Source of the DNA: DASXMR01 sp036495525
Lineage (GTDB): Bacteria; Actinomycetota; Actinomycetes; Streptosporangiales; Streptosporangiaceae
Reading direction: 5' to 3'
DNA: 64,000 bases
NCBI GenBank assembly: GCA_036495525.1
Contig: DASXMR010000050.1
Location: 62,001-126,000, forward strand
Shown here piece by piece: positions 1 to 9,248 of this stretch. The notes under the pieces were generated by a model, which did no database searches, was not told where the DNA came from, and saw only the letters and a program-made list of their open reading frames with translations. Both the position numbers and the translations under genes were made by a program. The first letter of the stretch is position 1, and each line of letters begins with the position of its first letter.

Positions 1-799
1 CGATGGTGGACTTGCCGACCCCGGTCGGCCCGCAGATGAGCAGGACCTCCCCGTCCGCGCCAGCCGCGGCCCCGTCCGCCAGGGCCACGGCGCCGTCCGC
101 CCCGCCCGCGGCGCCGTCCGCCCCGGCTACGACGCCGTCTGTCCCAGCCACGGCAATGTTCGCCGCCAGGGCGCCATTCGCTGCAAGGGCGCCCTGGTCC
201 TGCGGATCGCTGCCACCGCTGGCACTACTGCCCGCTGCCTGACGGGCTCGCTGCGGCGACTGGCTGAACCCTGGCCAGTCGCCGCAGCGCTGCCGCACGA
301 GCCCGGCCACGGCGGCGGCCGCGACGCCGCTGGTGTCAACGCACGAATCAGCAAAGGTGCTGGCGTCCAGCGCGGCTGCCTCGCTGAGGGCCGCCTCGAT
401 CGGGCCGCCAGGCCCGCTCTGGCCCGTCCCGTCCCTGACCGTCAGCCGCTTGGTGATCTCGCCGGGGTCAGCCCGCAGGCGGCAGACGGTCACGACCGCC
501 GGCGGCATCAGCTCCGATCGCAGGCCGGCCCGCGGATCGACGCAGCCATTGACGATCACGCACTGCGCGCCGGCCGCCCGGTAGCGGGGTACCAGCGCGC
601 CCACGTTCTGCGCCTTGATCCGCTCGCGGCCAGGGTCGGCTGGAGGCGCCGGATAGCACATGCAGAGCTGATCAGCGTCAGCGAACGCGACTGGCGTTCC
701 GGCGCTGGCCAGCTCGGTGAATAGCTGCCAGGAAACCGTGGACTTGCCGACGCCAGCCGGCCCGGTGATCCACAAGACGGGGACCTGGCTGTCAGTCAC
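1..799 (-). CDS. Double P-loop NTPase/kinase-like protein (3' end outside window)
   Basis: The minus frame is open from a GTG at 799 to the window edge (about 266 codons visible, no stop). A GGAG lies 4-5 nt upstream of the GTG. The product starts with a Walker A loop, GPAGVGKST, at residues ~14-22, followed by a nucleoside-kinase-like region up to residue ~180. A low-complexity linker rich in ADGA-type units runs to ~250. A second Walker A loop, GPTGVGKST, sits at the truncated end. The protein is therefore probably a tandem duplication of a small P-loop kinase or ATPase domain. Substrate unknown. The linker is encoded by imperfect repeats containing gcggacggcgcc. Frame and motifs are seen directly; the kinase-like function is inference. 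Confidence 0.8.
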   Translation of the reverse strand, partial: MTDSQVPVLWITGPAGVGKSTVSWQLFTELASAGTPVAFADADQLCMCYPAPPADPGRERIKAQNVGALVPRYRAAGAQCVIVNGCVDPRAGLRSELMPPAVVTVCRLRADPGEITKRLTVRDGTGQSGPGGPIEAALSEAAALDASTFADSCVDTSGVAAAAVAGLVRQRCGDWPGFSQSPQRARQAAGSSASGGSDPQDQGALAANGALAANIAVAGTDGVVAGADGAAGGADGAVALADGAAAGADGEVLLICGPTGVGKSTI

Positions 800-1133
800 T
801 GATCTCCGCCATGCGCAGAACTCTGCCAGCCGCCACTCCGGTCTCGCGACGGAGTTTCGCCGATCCGCGAGTTACCTCATGGCAGCCCACGCCCGCCAGA
901 CCGCGGATTACCTCGCGGCGTCCCGCGCCTGCCCACCCGCCGAACCGCAGCAGCCAGCTCCGGGCTAACTGTGGAAATCCGCAGCACTCCGGGCCGACTA
1001 ACCGCAGAAAACCCGCAGCACTCCGGGCCCGATGAGCCGCGCAGACGCGCAACGGGGCAAGCAAGCTGCACGGCTCGCAGCGGCACTGCCAGGGATGACG
1101 AGGTCGCTGGGCGCGGAGATGACCAGGGCTAAC
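800..1133. other. Intergenic region, no supported gene
   Basis: Separates two minus-strand genes. Short reading frames here have no recognisable product. The only structure seen is the 34-nt-period direct repeat listed at 979-1029, with a weaker related copy starting near 945. Confidence 0.5.
979..1029. repeat. Direct repeat, 17 bp, period 34
   Basis: The 17-mer ccgcagcactccgggcc occurs at 979-995 and again exactly at 1013-1029. A degenerate third copy begins at about 945 (ccgcagcagccagctccggg). It lies between the isochorismatase-like gene and the double-P-loop gene. Function unknown. Confidence 0.8.
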
Positions 1134-1694
1134 TCAGCTGGTGCCAGCGAAGTCGACGTCCTTGGTCTCGACCGTTCCGGCGGTCCGGCCCGGCGCGGCC
1201 TGGTCTTTCCAGTACAGGTTCGTATGGACGATGACCTGGTCGGGCGGCGGCGCACCCCAGGGCGTCAGGTCCTCAGTGGTGTGCGCGTCGCCGACCAGGG
1301 TTGCGTCGTATCCCCTGGCGAAGGCGCCATGCAGGGTCGAGCGGATGCACGCGTCGGTCTGCGCGCCGACGACGACGAGCCGGCCGACCGCGAGGTCCGA
1401 CAGCACGTTCTCCAGCGAGGTGTCCTCGAACGAGTCACCGTAGTTCTTCTCGACCAGTGGCTCAGCGGGATCCGGCGCGAGCTCGGGGACGATCTGCCAC
1501 TCCTCGCTCCCGCGCGCGAGTCCGTCGTCAGAATGCTGAACCCAGATCACCGGAACCTGCTCCCGGCGTGCCCGGTCAACCAGGCTGCCGACATTCGCGA
1601 CGACCGAGTCGCGCTGATGCGCGCCGGCGACGACGCCGTTCTGCACGTCGACGACGAGCAGCGCGGTCTTCGGCCGGTTCTGCAGTGTGGTCAT
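1134..1694 (-). CDS. Isochorismatase-family cysteine hydrolase
   Basis: 186 aa, the usual length for this family. Start ATG at 1694 with AGGGGA upstream. The catalytic triad is visible: Asp in LLVVDVQNGV near the N-terminus, Lys in EKNYGDSF at mid-protein, and the nucleophile Cys in GAQTDACIRST. Such cytosolic enzymes hydrolyse isochorismate, nicotinamide, carbamoyl or other small amide substrates, and sequence alone does not tell which. It stands alone on the minus strand, so context gives no substrate clue. A second member of the same superfamily lies at 12337-12912. Confidence 0.9.
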   Translation of the reverse strand: MTTLQNRPKTALLVVDVQNGVVAGAHQRDSVVANVGSLVDRARREQVPVIWVQHSDDGLARGSEEWQIVPELAPDPAEPLVEKNYGDSFEDTSLENVLSDLAVGRLVVVGAQTDACIRSTLHGAFARGYDATLVGDAHTTEDLTPWGAPPPDQVIVHTNLYWKDQAAPGRTAGTVETKDVDFAGTS

Positions 1695-2080
1695 GGTGTC
1701 CCCTTACTATTGCCGCGGCTTCCTACGCTAGACCCGCCATCCGACAGCCGACGGGAAACGAGTCGGCGCCCGCAGGGACCGCCAGCCAGGGGCCCGGAAC
1801 CGCCGCTCGCCCGGCCGACTCTCCGCACGCCGACCCTCCCTGGCCCACTCTCCCTGACCCCACTCTCCCTGGCCCGCTCTCCCTGGCCCGCTCTCCCAGG
1901 GCCGTGCGCTCCGCGGCGGGCTCGCCGCTGAACGCTCCCAGGGGCTGCCTCCGACCGCGTGCACTCGCGGCTGAGCCCCTCCCGGTGAGCTCTCCCAGTG
2001 CGGGCCGCTGGCGCTCGAATAGCCCGCGGCTGGCCAGCCGGGTTACCCTGCGAGGGAGTCGGCTCCGGGGGGAGGCGCCT
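1695..2080. other. Divergent intergenic region with 14-bp tandem repeats
   Basis: Lies between the minus-strand hydrolase and the plus-strand DUF1707 gene, so it should carry both promoters; no clear -35/-10 pair was found. Positions ~1832-1900 hold five imperfect tandem copies of a 14-15 bp unit, consensus cccrctctccctgg. The conserved ctccctg/ctcccag cores start at 1836, 1850, 1865, 1879 and 1893. Confidence 0.6.
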
Positions 2081-2551
2081 GTGCTGCCAGTGCCGGGAAG
2101 GGACATATCGTCAGCCACCGGGCACCGTGGTTACCTGCGTGCCTCGCACGCGGACCGCGAAGCGGTCATCGGCACTCTCACAACGGCCTTCGTGCAGGGA
2201 AGGCTGGACAAGGACGAGCTCGATCAGCGAGTGGGCCGCACGCTGGTCGCCCGGACATATGCGGAGCTCGCCGTGCTGGTCGCCGACCTGCCCGCTGGGC
2301 TGACCAGCATCCGGGTGCGCCGCCCGCCAGCGCAGCGGCCAGGGCCGACGCCGGTGAGTAAGCCGCTGCTGTGGGTCAGCGTCGCGATCACGATGCTGGC
2401 GGCGATTTCCGCTGCGATCGCGTTCCTCTTCAACGACGGTGTCGCCTTCGTGCTTGTGATGCTCAGCGTGTTCGTCTTCCTGCTGGCTGCGCCGGTTTCG
2501 TGGGGCCTGATCTTCGACTGGAGCCAGCGCAAGCGCACGGCCGGCGGCTAG
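2081..2551 (+). CDS. DUF1707 (SHOCT-like) domain membrane protein
   Basis: 156 aa. The start is set at the GTG at 2081 because a perfect GGAGG lies 5 nt upstream (2071-2075); the reading frame is open further upstream, but that sequence is low-complexity. Residues ~14-65 match the actinobacterial DUF1707 domain: RASHADREAVIGTL, GRLDKDELDQRV, ARTYAELAVLVADLP. Two hydrophobic segments follow (about residues 95-115 and 120-143), then a basic tail. DUF1707 proteins are small membrane proteins common in actinomycetes, without an assigned biochemical role. Confidence 0.85.
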   Translation: MLPVPGRDISSATGHRGYLRASHADREAVIGTLTTAFVQGRLDKDELDQRVGRTLVARTYAELAVLVADLPAGLTSIRVRRPPAQRPGPTPVSKPLLWVSVAITMLAAISAAIAFLFNDGVAFVLVMLSVFVFLLAAPVSWGLIFDWSQRKRTAGG

Positions 2552-2920
2552 TTCGGTCCGGTCAGCAGCCGCCTGCCCGGTCCGGCCGGTTGCCAGCGCT
2601 GCGCCCGCCACCTGCCAGCGCGGCCCGGCTGCTAACGGAGGGCCTGGTCAGGCAGTTATGCCAGCGCAGCGCCCGTGGCCGGCGTCCGTCGAGTGCTTGC
2701 GGCGAGATTCCTGGCGCCGGCGCGGCCGTCAGAAGTTAAGGCGAGATTCGCGATATATCTTTACACTCTGAGAAGACGAGATGTATCTTGATAGCGCTCG
2801 GAACAAGGCTGTTCCAGGGGTCCGGTCGGCCCGACCGTGCCCGGCTTGTGGCCACAGCGGGGGCTGTCCGCAGGCCAGACGGAACGGACATAACGTGACG
2901 GCACCGCAGAGAAAGCCGAC
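2552..2920. other. Intergenic region with AT-rich palindromic boxes
   Basis: No gene is supported. Within GC-rich sequence there is a short AT-rich patch near 2750-2800 with GATATATC followed about 30 nt later by AGATGTATCT and TTGATAG. Each box is a near-perfect palindrome. They could be a promoter/operator for the HEAT-like gene downstream; this is inference only. A loosely similar TATCTGGATATATA occurs near 3856. Confidence 0.4.
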
Positions 2921-3598
2921 GTGGTCATGTACCAGGATGAAGAAGGCCGCCTCGCCGCGGCCAGGCGGCTAGCCAGCTTCAACACGCGGGCGTCAGCTGC
3001 CGCCTTCAAGGCCATCGCGCTCGACGACAGCGCGGCCGGGAAGCACCGCATCGACGCGGCTAGCGAACTGACCGATCTAGATCCGCGCGCGGCCGCCACG
3101 GCGTTTCAGGCGATCGCCTGTGACGAGGGCCTCGACGACGGGCTGCGGCTGGAAGCAGCGTGGCAGCTGCCCCACATCGATCCGCCGACCGCGACCACCG
3201 CCTTCCGTGCCATCGCCTGCGACCACGGCGCAGACGACGGCTCCCGGCTGGAAGCAGCCGGACAGCTGCCCGGCATCGACGCGCGCGCCGCCGCCACCGC
3301 CCTGCAGGCGATCGCCTGTGATGACGGCGTGGACGACAGGCTGCGGCTGGAAGCAGCCAGGGAGCTGGCCGACATAGACCCCGGCGCCGCCGCCGACGCC
3401 TTCCTGGTCATCGCCAGCGATGACAGCAGGGCCGACGGACAGAGCTCCGCTGCCGGCCAGCCAGCCGATCCGGATCCGCGGACAGCAGGCGGGACCTTCC
3501 GGCACGGCGGACGGACTCACCGGCGCTGGCGCGAGCGCCCGCTCGGCGCCATGACGCTGCCGCCCCTCCCCCGGCAGGCCGCCCCTCCGGCCCGGTGA
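2921..3598 (+). CDS. HEAT-like repeat protein
   Basis: 225 aa from a GTG at 2921 (ATG at 2927 is an equally good start; only a weak purine-rich upstream sequence is present). Residues ~15-170 consist of 33-residue helical repeats with consensus AxxAFxAIAcDxxxDDxxRLEAAxxLxxIDPxA, about five copies. The DNA is itself repetitive: ctggaagcagc starts at 3149, 3248 and 3347, exactly 99 bp apart. The C-terminal ~50 residues are Arg/Pro-rich and disordered. Such repeats usually form protein-binding solenoids; partner and role are unknown. Confidence 0.75.
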   Translation: MVMYQDEEGRLAAARRLASFNTRASAAAFKAIALDDSAAGKHRIDAASELTDLDPRAAATAFQAIACDEGLDDGLRLEAAWQLPHIDPPTATTAFRAIACDHGADDGSRLEAAGQLPGIDARAAATALQAIACDDGVDDRLRLEAARELADIDPGAAADAFLVIASDDSRADGQSSAAGQPADPDPRTAGGTFRHGGRTHRRWRERPLGAMTLPPLPRQAAPPAR

Positions 3599-4302
3599 CC
3601 CGAGCCCTCACCCGCTGACCCTGCGGTCCGGCAACTCCGCGTTTGCCCTGCCAGCCCGCCCTGCGGCCCGGCAGCCCCGCGCCCTCACCCGCTGGTCATC
3701 CGGTCCGGCAACTCCGCGTCCGCTCTGCCAGCCCGCCCTCCAGCGGTAGCCCCGCCCGAGGAGCCCCCGAGCCCCGGACACGGCCTCTGGTCGGTGGTTG
3801 CTGGCCCGTAGCCAGCTACTCAGCCGTTCCGCCGACCGCAGGGCGGATTGCCCGTTATCTGGATATATATTGCCGCCGCATCTAGTTACCGAGCCCTGGG
3901 CCGAGTTCTCAGCCGGCGCGCGGCCGCTCCGGCACCCAGGGCTCGCCCGAGGGCGGTCACAGCTCAGGAAATTTGGTGCGGTAGTGGTAACAATTCACCT
4001 GGAAGGTGCTATCTGAACACTGGCCGCGGCCGCGGGCAGGCGGGTGCAGCTGGGCTGCCCGAGGCCCGCGACCCGGCGTGTCCGGGGGTCTGGAACGCCG
4101 TGCTGGCCAGGGATGGCGGTGACTGGGCGTAATGGGTGACATACGTCACAGGCGCGTTTGGGCACGTGATGGAAACCTAGAGGCGGTTTCGGTGTTCACA
4201 GTGAGTAACCGATAACACCCTGGCGCATGATGGTTGCCCCCCGTAACACGGCGCCCTGAACATCGCGTCACATCCGCGCGCCCCTGCCGCGAAGCCGATG
4301 GC
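3599..4302. other. Long intergenic region with a duplicated segment
   Basis: No coding sequence is convincing. It contains the ~65-nt direct repeat listed separately, an AT-rich patch at ~3855-3890, and the probable leader of the secreted protein downstream (4130-4300). I compared the leader by eye with actinobacterial cell-wall-gene riboswitches (ydaO/c-di-AMP type) and saw no convincing match. Confidence 0.5.
3605..3746. repeat. Imperfect direct repeat, ~65 bp, period 77
   Basis: Two copies begin with ccctcacccgctg at 3605 and 3682. Both continue through ggtccggcaactccgcgt and ctgccagcccgccct. The segment follows the stop of the HEAT-like gene and is probably a local tandem duplication; no gene is encoded. 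Confidence 0.75.
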
Positions 4303-5490
4303 ATGGCCTCGGCCGGCAGCGTCCTGGGTGTCAGCACGAGCGCCTCCCCCAGGCGCCCGACCCCCCGAGGCTCACCTTTGACCCCCCATCACCGTCATCA
4401 GTTCAGCCTGCTCTCAGACACTCTCCGTAGTCTCTTCGTTACCATTCGTGCCCTGCTCGGCGACGCCTGGCAGAAGGTACAGCGCAGCCCGTTCGCCGGA
4501 CAGCTCCGGCGTGCCGACCACAAGCTGTTCGGCCTGCGCGGCAGCGCCGGCCGGCCCTCGCGGCTGACCCTCAGTGCCGCAGGCGCCGCTGTGGTCATCG
4601 GCGGCGTGGTCGCAGGGCTTATGGCCACCTCAGCGGGCGCAGTCGCCGCGACCGGCCAGCCAGGCATCATCGGCGCGGCCGCCCCGGCGCAGCACGGCGC
4701 ACAGCACGCCAGCTCTTACGGCAACGGCTGGGCAGCTGCGTTCGGCTTCCAGCACGCTGGCCAGGCCTCCAACGACGCCGGCCAGGCCGCTGGCCACCAC
4801 GCCGCCGCCAGCCGCTCCGGCGACCACGCGAGCAAGGCCTCGCGCGACCATGTCAGCACCGCTTCCGTCCGGCCGCACAGCGATCATGGACGCTCGGGCG
4901 ACCACGTCAGCAAGCAGTCTGGCCAGCACGCGGCCGCCAAGCGCCCGTCCGGGCACGGCAGTGACCACGCCGCGGTGAAGTCAGCCGGCCACTCAAGCCG
5001 GCCTGCGCCCGCGCAGCGCAAGGCGGCGCCGGCCAAGCCGAAGAAGCCGTTCCTGATCTACGACTCGGTGACCCCGTCGGCCATCCCGGCGCACCGCCCG
5101 GTCGCCACGTACGCCACCGGCTCTTACGCACAGCCGGCTAGCGCGGTGGCTGGCCACCACACGGTGCTGTGGATCGACACCAACGGGTCTGACCCGCACG
5201 CCTCGGTGCTCGACGTCGAGCCCGGCGACGCTACTCCGTCGACGGCCGCGAGCTGGGCATTCCACCGGCTGAAGGAGAACCCGGACGCCCTGGCCCGTAT
5301 CTACACGATGCGCTCGGAGTGGCCGGCCACGCAGGCCGCCATCCACCATCTGCCGGGCTGGATGCACGCGCACATCCGCTGGTGGATCGCCGACCCGACC
5401 GGCGTCCCGCACATCGTGCCGGGCTCGGACGCCACCCAGTGGTACTGGGGCTCGCACTTCGACATCTCGACCGCCAGCCCGCGCTTCTAG
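4303..5490 (+). CDS. Secreted protein with glycoside-hydrolase-like C-terminal domain
   Basis: 395 aa from ATG 4303. A TTG at 4378 is a serious alternative start, because GAGG lies 7 nt upstream; the frame also extends up to 4234. A hydrophobic segment (LTLSAAGAAVVIGGVVAGLM region, about residues 87-113) fits a signal anchor. Then comes a His/Ser/Ala/Lys-rich linker with repeated DHxSK-type motifs (~130-270). The C-terminal ~140 residues form a compact domain (VTPSAIP, YATGSYA, VLDVEPGDATPSTAA, WWIADPTG, GSDATQWYWG). This resembles GH25/DUF1906-type TIM-barrel folds seen in secreted actinobacterial proteins; catalysis is not shown. A strong terminator follows at 5532. Confidence 0.75.
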   Translation: MASAGSVLGVSTSASPRRPTPRGSPLTPHHRHQFSLLSDTLRSLFVTIRALLGDAWQKVQRSPFAGQLRRADHKLFGLRGSAGRPSRLTLSAAGAAVVIGGVVAGLMATSAGAVAATGQPGIIGAAAPAQHGAQHASSYGNGWAAAFGFQHAGQASNDAGQAAGHHAAASRSGDHASKASRDHVSTASVRPHSDHGRSGDHVSKQSGQHAAAKRPSGHGSDHAAVKSAGHSSRPAPAQRKAAPAKPKKPFLIYDSVTPSAIPAHRPVATYATGSYAQPASAVAGHHTVLWIDTNGSDPHASVLDVEPGDATPSTAASWAFHRLKENPDALARIYTMRSEWPATQAAIHHLPGWMHAHIRWWIADPTGVPHIVPGSDATQWYWGSHFDISTASPRF

Positions 5491-5531
5491 CAGCATCGCG
5501 GGCCGGGCAGCAGCCCCGGCGCAATGAGCGA

Positions 5532-5567
5532 GCCAGGCGGCCAGCCAACTAAGGCTGGCCGCCTGGC
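5532..5567 (+). terminator. Rho-independent-like terminator
   Basis: A perfect 15-bp stem with a 6-nt loop (AACTAA): left arm 5532-5546, right arm 5553-5567, starting 42 nt after the stop of the secreted protein. No U-run follows, as is usual in high-GC actinomycetes. Confidence 0.85.
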
Positions 5568-5685
5568 CTTCGCGTATCCGGGCCCCGGCCGCGTTCTCGT
5601 AGCCCGGATCATGCGGCCTGCCGGGAGCGCTCGGCTGGCCTGAGTCAAGCTGGTCAATCTACCCTGAGCGCAGGAGGCGTCAGGG

Positions 5686-8600
5686 GTGCTACAGGTGTCC
5701 CTCCTGGGGGAACAAGCGATCAGCGGTGACGAGGCAGGCGTCCGGCCGAGCTCAGCCCGGGCCGTCGCGCTCGTCGCCTACCTCGCCATGCACGAGGGAT
5801 CGCCGCAGCCGAGGCAGCGGATCGCCGGCCTGTTCTGGCCCGACTCGCCCGACGGCCAGGCGCTGACCAACTTGCGCCGCGAGCTGCACCACCTGCGGCA
5901 GGTGCTGGGCGACGAGCCATCGCTGCGGGTCACCAGCCGGGACCTGAGCTGGCACGACAGCAGTTCCTGCGCCGTCGACGTGCGCGCCTTCGCCGGCGCC
6001 TGCGCAGCCGCGCTTGCGGCTGCCGCGGCCGGCGAGGACCAGGCGATCCGCGAGCAGGCGGGCCGCGCTATCGCGCTCTACCGGGGCGACTTCCTGCCCG
6101 GCGCCTACGACGACTGGGTGCTGGAAGCCAGGGCGGCGCTCGAGCGGGAGTGCGTGACGATGTGCGACCTGCTGCGCGAGGCACTGGGGCGGGCGGGTGA
6201 CCTGGCCGGCGCGGCACAGGCCGCCCGCAGGCGGATCGCGCTGCAGCCGCTGGAGGAGATCGGTTACCGGACGCTGATGCAGCTGCAGGCTGACATGGGT
6301 GACCGGGCTGGCGCGATCAGCACCTACCACCACTGCGCGTCGGTGCTGGAACGGGAGCTTGGCGTCACCCCCGACCCGGCGACTCAGCGCGCCTTCCAGC
6401 AGCTGATGGCACGCGCCGCACCTGCCGCGACCGGCGGCACGGGCGCCAGGTCGGGTGATACGCGGCCGAGCGGAGCCCGCCCAGGCGGAGCCAGGCAGCC
6501 GCGCGGCGGAGGCAGCGGACCTGGCGCGCCCGGCGCGGGCACGCCCGAGACCGAGACGGCCAGCACAGCCGCGGCCGGGCGAGCGCCGGCCAGAGGAGCG
6601 GCCCGCCCTGTCCGGGGCGGGACCACCGGGACGGTGCCAGCCGGGACTGGCCGGACGGCCGCCGGGCCAGCCGGCGGCCGTCCGCTCGGCCGGGTGCCGC
6701 TCGGCGCTGCCGGGATCGTCGGCCGGTCAGCGGAGCTCAGCATGCTCAGGGACGCATGGCGGGCGGCGCAGGCAGGCCGCGCAGGCGTGACGATCGTCCG
6801 CGGCGGGCCCGGCGTCGGAAAGACCCGGCTGGTGACCGAGCTCGCGGGAATCGCCCGGCTGGAAGGCGCGGCGGTGGCCAGCACGCACTGCTTCGGCGCG
6901 CACGACCGGCTCGCCCTGGCGCCGGTAGCTGACTGGCTGCGCAGCCCGTCCATCCAGCCGTCCACGTCGCGGCTTGCTGAGCCATGGCGCGCTGAGGTCG
7001 GCCGGCTCGTGCCCGTGCCCGGCTCCCGGCCCGCTCGCGGGCCTGGCGCACGGACGATGGCGGACGCCTGGCAGCGGCGCCGGTTCTTCGAGGGGCTGGC
7101 ACACGGCCTGACCTCCACCGGGCGCCCCCTGCTGCTGGTGCTGGACAACATGCAGTGGTCCGACCAGGAAACCCTGGCCTTCCTCAGCTTCTGCCTCGGC
7201 CTGATGCCGGAAGCTCCGCTGCTGGTCGCCGGCACGATGCGGGATCAGGAGGCAGCCGAGGATCCGGAGATCGCCGGCTGGATCGCGCGGACCAGCTCGG
7301 CCGGGCTGCTGACCGAGGTGGATCTCGGCCCGCTGGAAGCCGCCGACACCGCGCGGCTCGCAACGGCGATCGGCGGCCAGGAGCTGACCGCCGCCGACAC
7401 CGGCCTGCTGCAGGCGGCCACCGGCGGGTTCCCGCTGTACATCGTCGAGGCGATGCGCGGGAGCACAGTTCCGCGCAGCATCAGCCAGGGCGGCGGTGAG
7501 CCGGCCAGTCCCCTCGCAGCCGGCCACGACGCAGCTACACCTGGCACGGGCACACCTGGCAGGGGCACACCCGGCAAGGGCACACCCAGCGCGGGCAGCG
7601 CCGGGCCGGGCCAGAGCAGGCCGGCCGGTGACCTGACTGCCGTGCTTCGCGAGCGGCTGGCGCAGCTGACCGGCCCGGCCAGGGACGTGGCCTGCCTCGC
7701 CGCCGCCGTCGGCACGGACTTCAGCCTCGGCCTGCTCACCGAGGCCAGCGACCTGGACGAGGGCGTCGTGGTCGAGGCGGTGGACGAGCTGTGGCAGCGC
7801 AGGATCGTGTCCGAGCTGGGCGACGGCTACGACTTCACCCACGACCTGCTCCGCGAGACGGCGTACGGGCTGCTCAGCCCGCCCCGCCGGTGGCTGCTGC
7901 ACCGTCGCGTCGCGCAGGCGATGGAGCTGCTGAACTCCGCCGACACCGATGCGGTGTCGGCCCAGCTCGCCGGTCAGTACGCCAAGGGCGGCCGGCCCGA
8001 CCGGGCGGTGACCTACTACCGGCGTGCCGCCGACCTCGCGGCCGGCATGTTCGCCCACGCGGAGGCCATCCGGCTGCACCGGGAGGCGCTGGCGCTGATC
8101 ACGTCGATGCCGGCCGGCCGGGACCGGGACCGCAAGGAGCTGGCGGTCTGCGACGCCATGGCCGAGCCGCTGAACGCCAGATACGGCTATTCCTCGGCGC
8201 AGCTGCAGCAGACGCTGGAACGCTCGGTCGCCCTCGCCGAGTCACTGGGCAGCCGCGACTCGACGCTGACCGGCCTGGTGGCGCTGATGGCCTCGCGCTT
8301 CGTGCAGGGTCGCACCGCTGACAGCTACCAGATCGCGCGGCGGGCACTCGACCTGGTCGGCGGCGATTCGGAGCTGAGCGGCCCGGCGCACTTCGCCGTC
8401 GGCGGCGCGGCGCTGAGCCTGGGCAGGCCGTCGGAGGGGCTGCACCACCTGGAAATCGCCGGCGCCCAGGGCAGCGCAGCCATCTCGCTGAGCCTCGGTA
8501 CCCGGCCGGACGTGCACTCGACCGCATGGGCGGCGCACGCGCACTGGCTGCTCGGCGACACCGAGCGGGCGGCCGCGAGCAGCGCCGCCGCGGTCGCCCT

Positions 8601-9159
8601 GGCCAGCTCGGTCGGTCATCCCTACCAGCTGGCGGTCGCGCAGGCCTACGCCGCGGTCACCCTGCAGCTCAGCGGCGAAGTCGACAAGCTGCGCGACCGC
8701 GTGAGCGAGCTGCGGGCGCGGTGCGAGCGGTACGGCTTCGCTTACTACCGGGAGTGGGGGCAGATCCTCGACGGCTGGTGCCGGGGCGGCGAGGCGGGCA
8801 TCGACCTCGCCAGGCAGGGCATCGGCCAGCTGCGCGCCGAGGGCGCGCTGGCCAGGATGCCGTACTGGCTGTCGCTGCTCGCCGACCTGCTAGACAGGGC
8901 CGGGCAGCGGGACGCCGGGCGGGCTGCGCTCGATGCCGCGCTCGCGGCCGCGCAGGCACACGACGACCGCTGGTGGCTGCCCGAGGTGATGCGGATGCGG
9001 GCGGGGCATGACGACCAGGCAGACGCGGCCGACCGGCTGCGCTCGGCCGCGCGACTGGCATCCGAGCAGGGCAGCGTCGCGCTGCTGCGGCGCTGCGAGG
9101 ACGACCTGGCCCTGCGGGACGGCAGTCGCGGGCACGACCGCGTTCCTCCTCTTTCGTAA
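5686..9159 (+). CDS. BTAD/AAA-ATPase/TPR transcriptional regulator (AfsR/SARP-like)
   Basis: 1157 aa. The GTG start at 5686 has GGAGG 8 nt upstream. The first ~95 residues resemble the winged-helix trans_reg_C DNA-binding domain. A bacterial transcriptional activator domain (BTAD) runs to ~245 and ends GVTPDPATQRAFQQL. A long Gly/Pro/Ala/Arg-rich linker (~250-340) leads to an AAA domain with Walker A GGPGVGKT at ~373-380 and Walker B-like LLLVLDNMQWSDQ at ~485. A second low-complexity insert (~605-645) precedes TPR-like helices to the C-terminus. There is no C-terminal LuxR HTH. Family knowledge: ATP-dependent activators of secondary or stress metabolism. The FAD oxidoreductase 90 bp downstream is a likely target or operon partner. 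Confidence 0.9.
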   Translation: MLQVSLLGEQAISGDEAGVRPSSARAVALVAYLAMHEGSPQPRQRIAGLFWPDSPDGQALTNLRRELHHLRQVLGDEPSLRVTSRDLSWHDSSSCAVDVRAFAGACAAALAAAAAGEDQAIREQAGRAIALYRGDFLPGAYDDWVLEARAALERECVTMCDLLREALGRAGDLAGAAQAARRRIALQPLEEIGYRTLMQLQADMGDRAGAISTYHHCASVLERELGVTPDPATQRAFQQLMARAAPAATGGTGARSGDTRPSGARPGGARQPRGGGSGPGAPGAGTPETETASTAAAGRAPARGAARPVRGGTTGTVPAGTGRTAAGPAGGRPLGRVPLGAAGIVGRSAELSMLRDAWRAAQAGRAGVTIVRGGPGVGKTRLVTELAGIARLEGAAVASTHCFGAHDRLALAPVADWLRSPSIQPSTSRLAEPWRAEVGRLVPVPGSRPARGPGARTMADAWQRRRFFEGLAHGLTSTGRPLLLVLDNMQWSDQETLAFLSFCLGLMPEAPLLVAGTMRDQEAAEDPEIAGWIARTSSAGLLTEVDLGPLEAADTARLATAIGGQELTAADTGLLQAATGGFPLYIVEAMRGSTVPRSISQGGGEPASPLAAGHDAATPGTGTPGRGTPGKGTPSAGSAGPGQSRPAGDLTAVLRERLAQLTGPARDVACLAAAVGTDFSLGLLTEASDLDEGVVVEAVDELWQRRIVSELGDGYDFTHDLLRETAYGLLSPPRRWLLHRRVAQAMELLNSADTDAVSAQLAGQYAKGGRPDRAVTYYRRAADLAAGMFAHAEAIRLHREALALITSMPAGRDRDRKELAVCDAMAEPLNARYGYSSAQLQQTLERSVALAESLGSRDSTLTGLVALMASRFVQGRTADSYQIARRALDLVGGDSELSGPAHFAVGGAALSLGRPSEGLHHLEIAGAQGSAAISLSLGTRPDVHSTAWAAHAHWLLGDTERAAASSAAAVALASSVGHPYQLAVAQAYAAVTLQLSGEVDKLRDRVSELRARCERYGFAYYREWGQILDGWCRGGEAGIDLARQGIGQLRAEGALARMPYWLSLLADLLDRAGQRDAGRAALDAALAAAQAHDDRWWLPEVMRMRAGHDDQADAADRLRSAARLASEQGSVALLRRCEDDLALRDGSRGHDRVPPLS

Positions 9160-9248
9160 CCGCCGAACGCTGCGCGAACGGTCACCGCCTTAGCGTCGCA
9201 GTGCTGCATCCTCGAGATCCGAGGGCTGGCAGCACGAGGGGGAACCAG

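Noticed and set aside
4130..4302. Possible ydaO-type riboswitch before the secreted protein
   Set aside because: I could not match the conserved core by eye; a covariance-model search (Infernal with Rfam ydaO) would be decisive.
6727..8079. 450-codon frame opposite the BTAD regulator
   Set aside because: Antisense shadow typical of high-GC DNA; the plus-strand gene has clear domains and the shadow has none.
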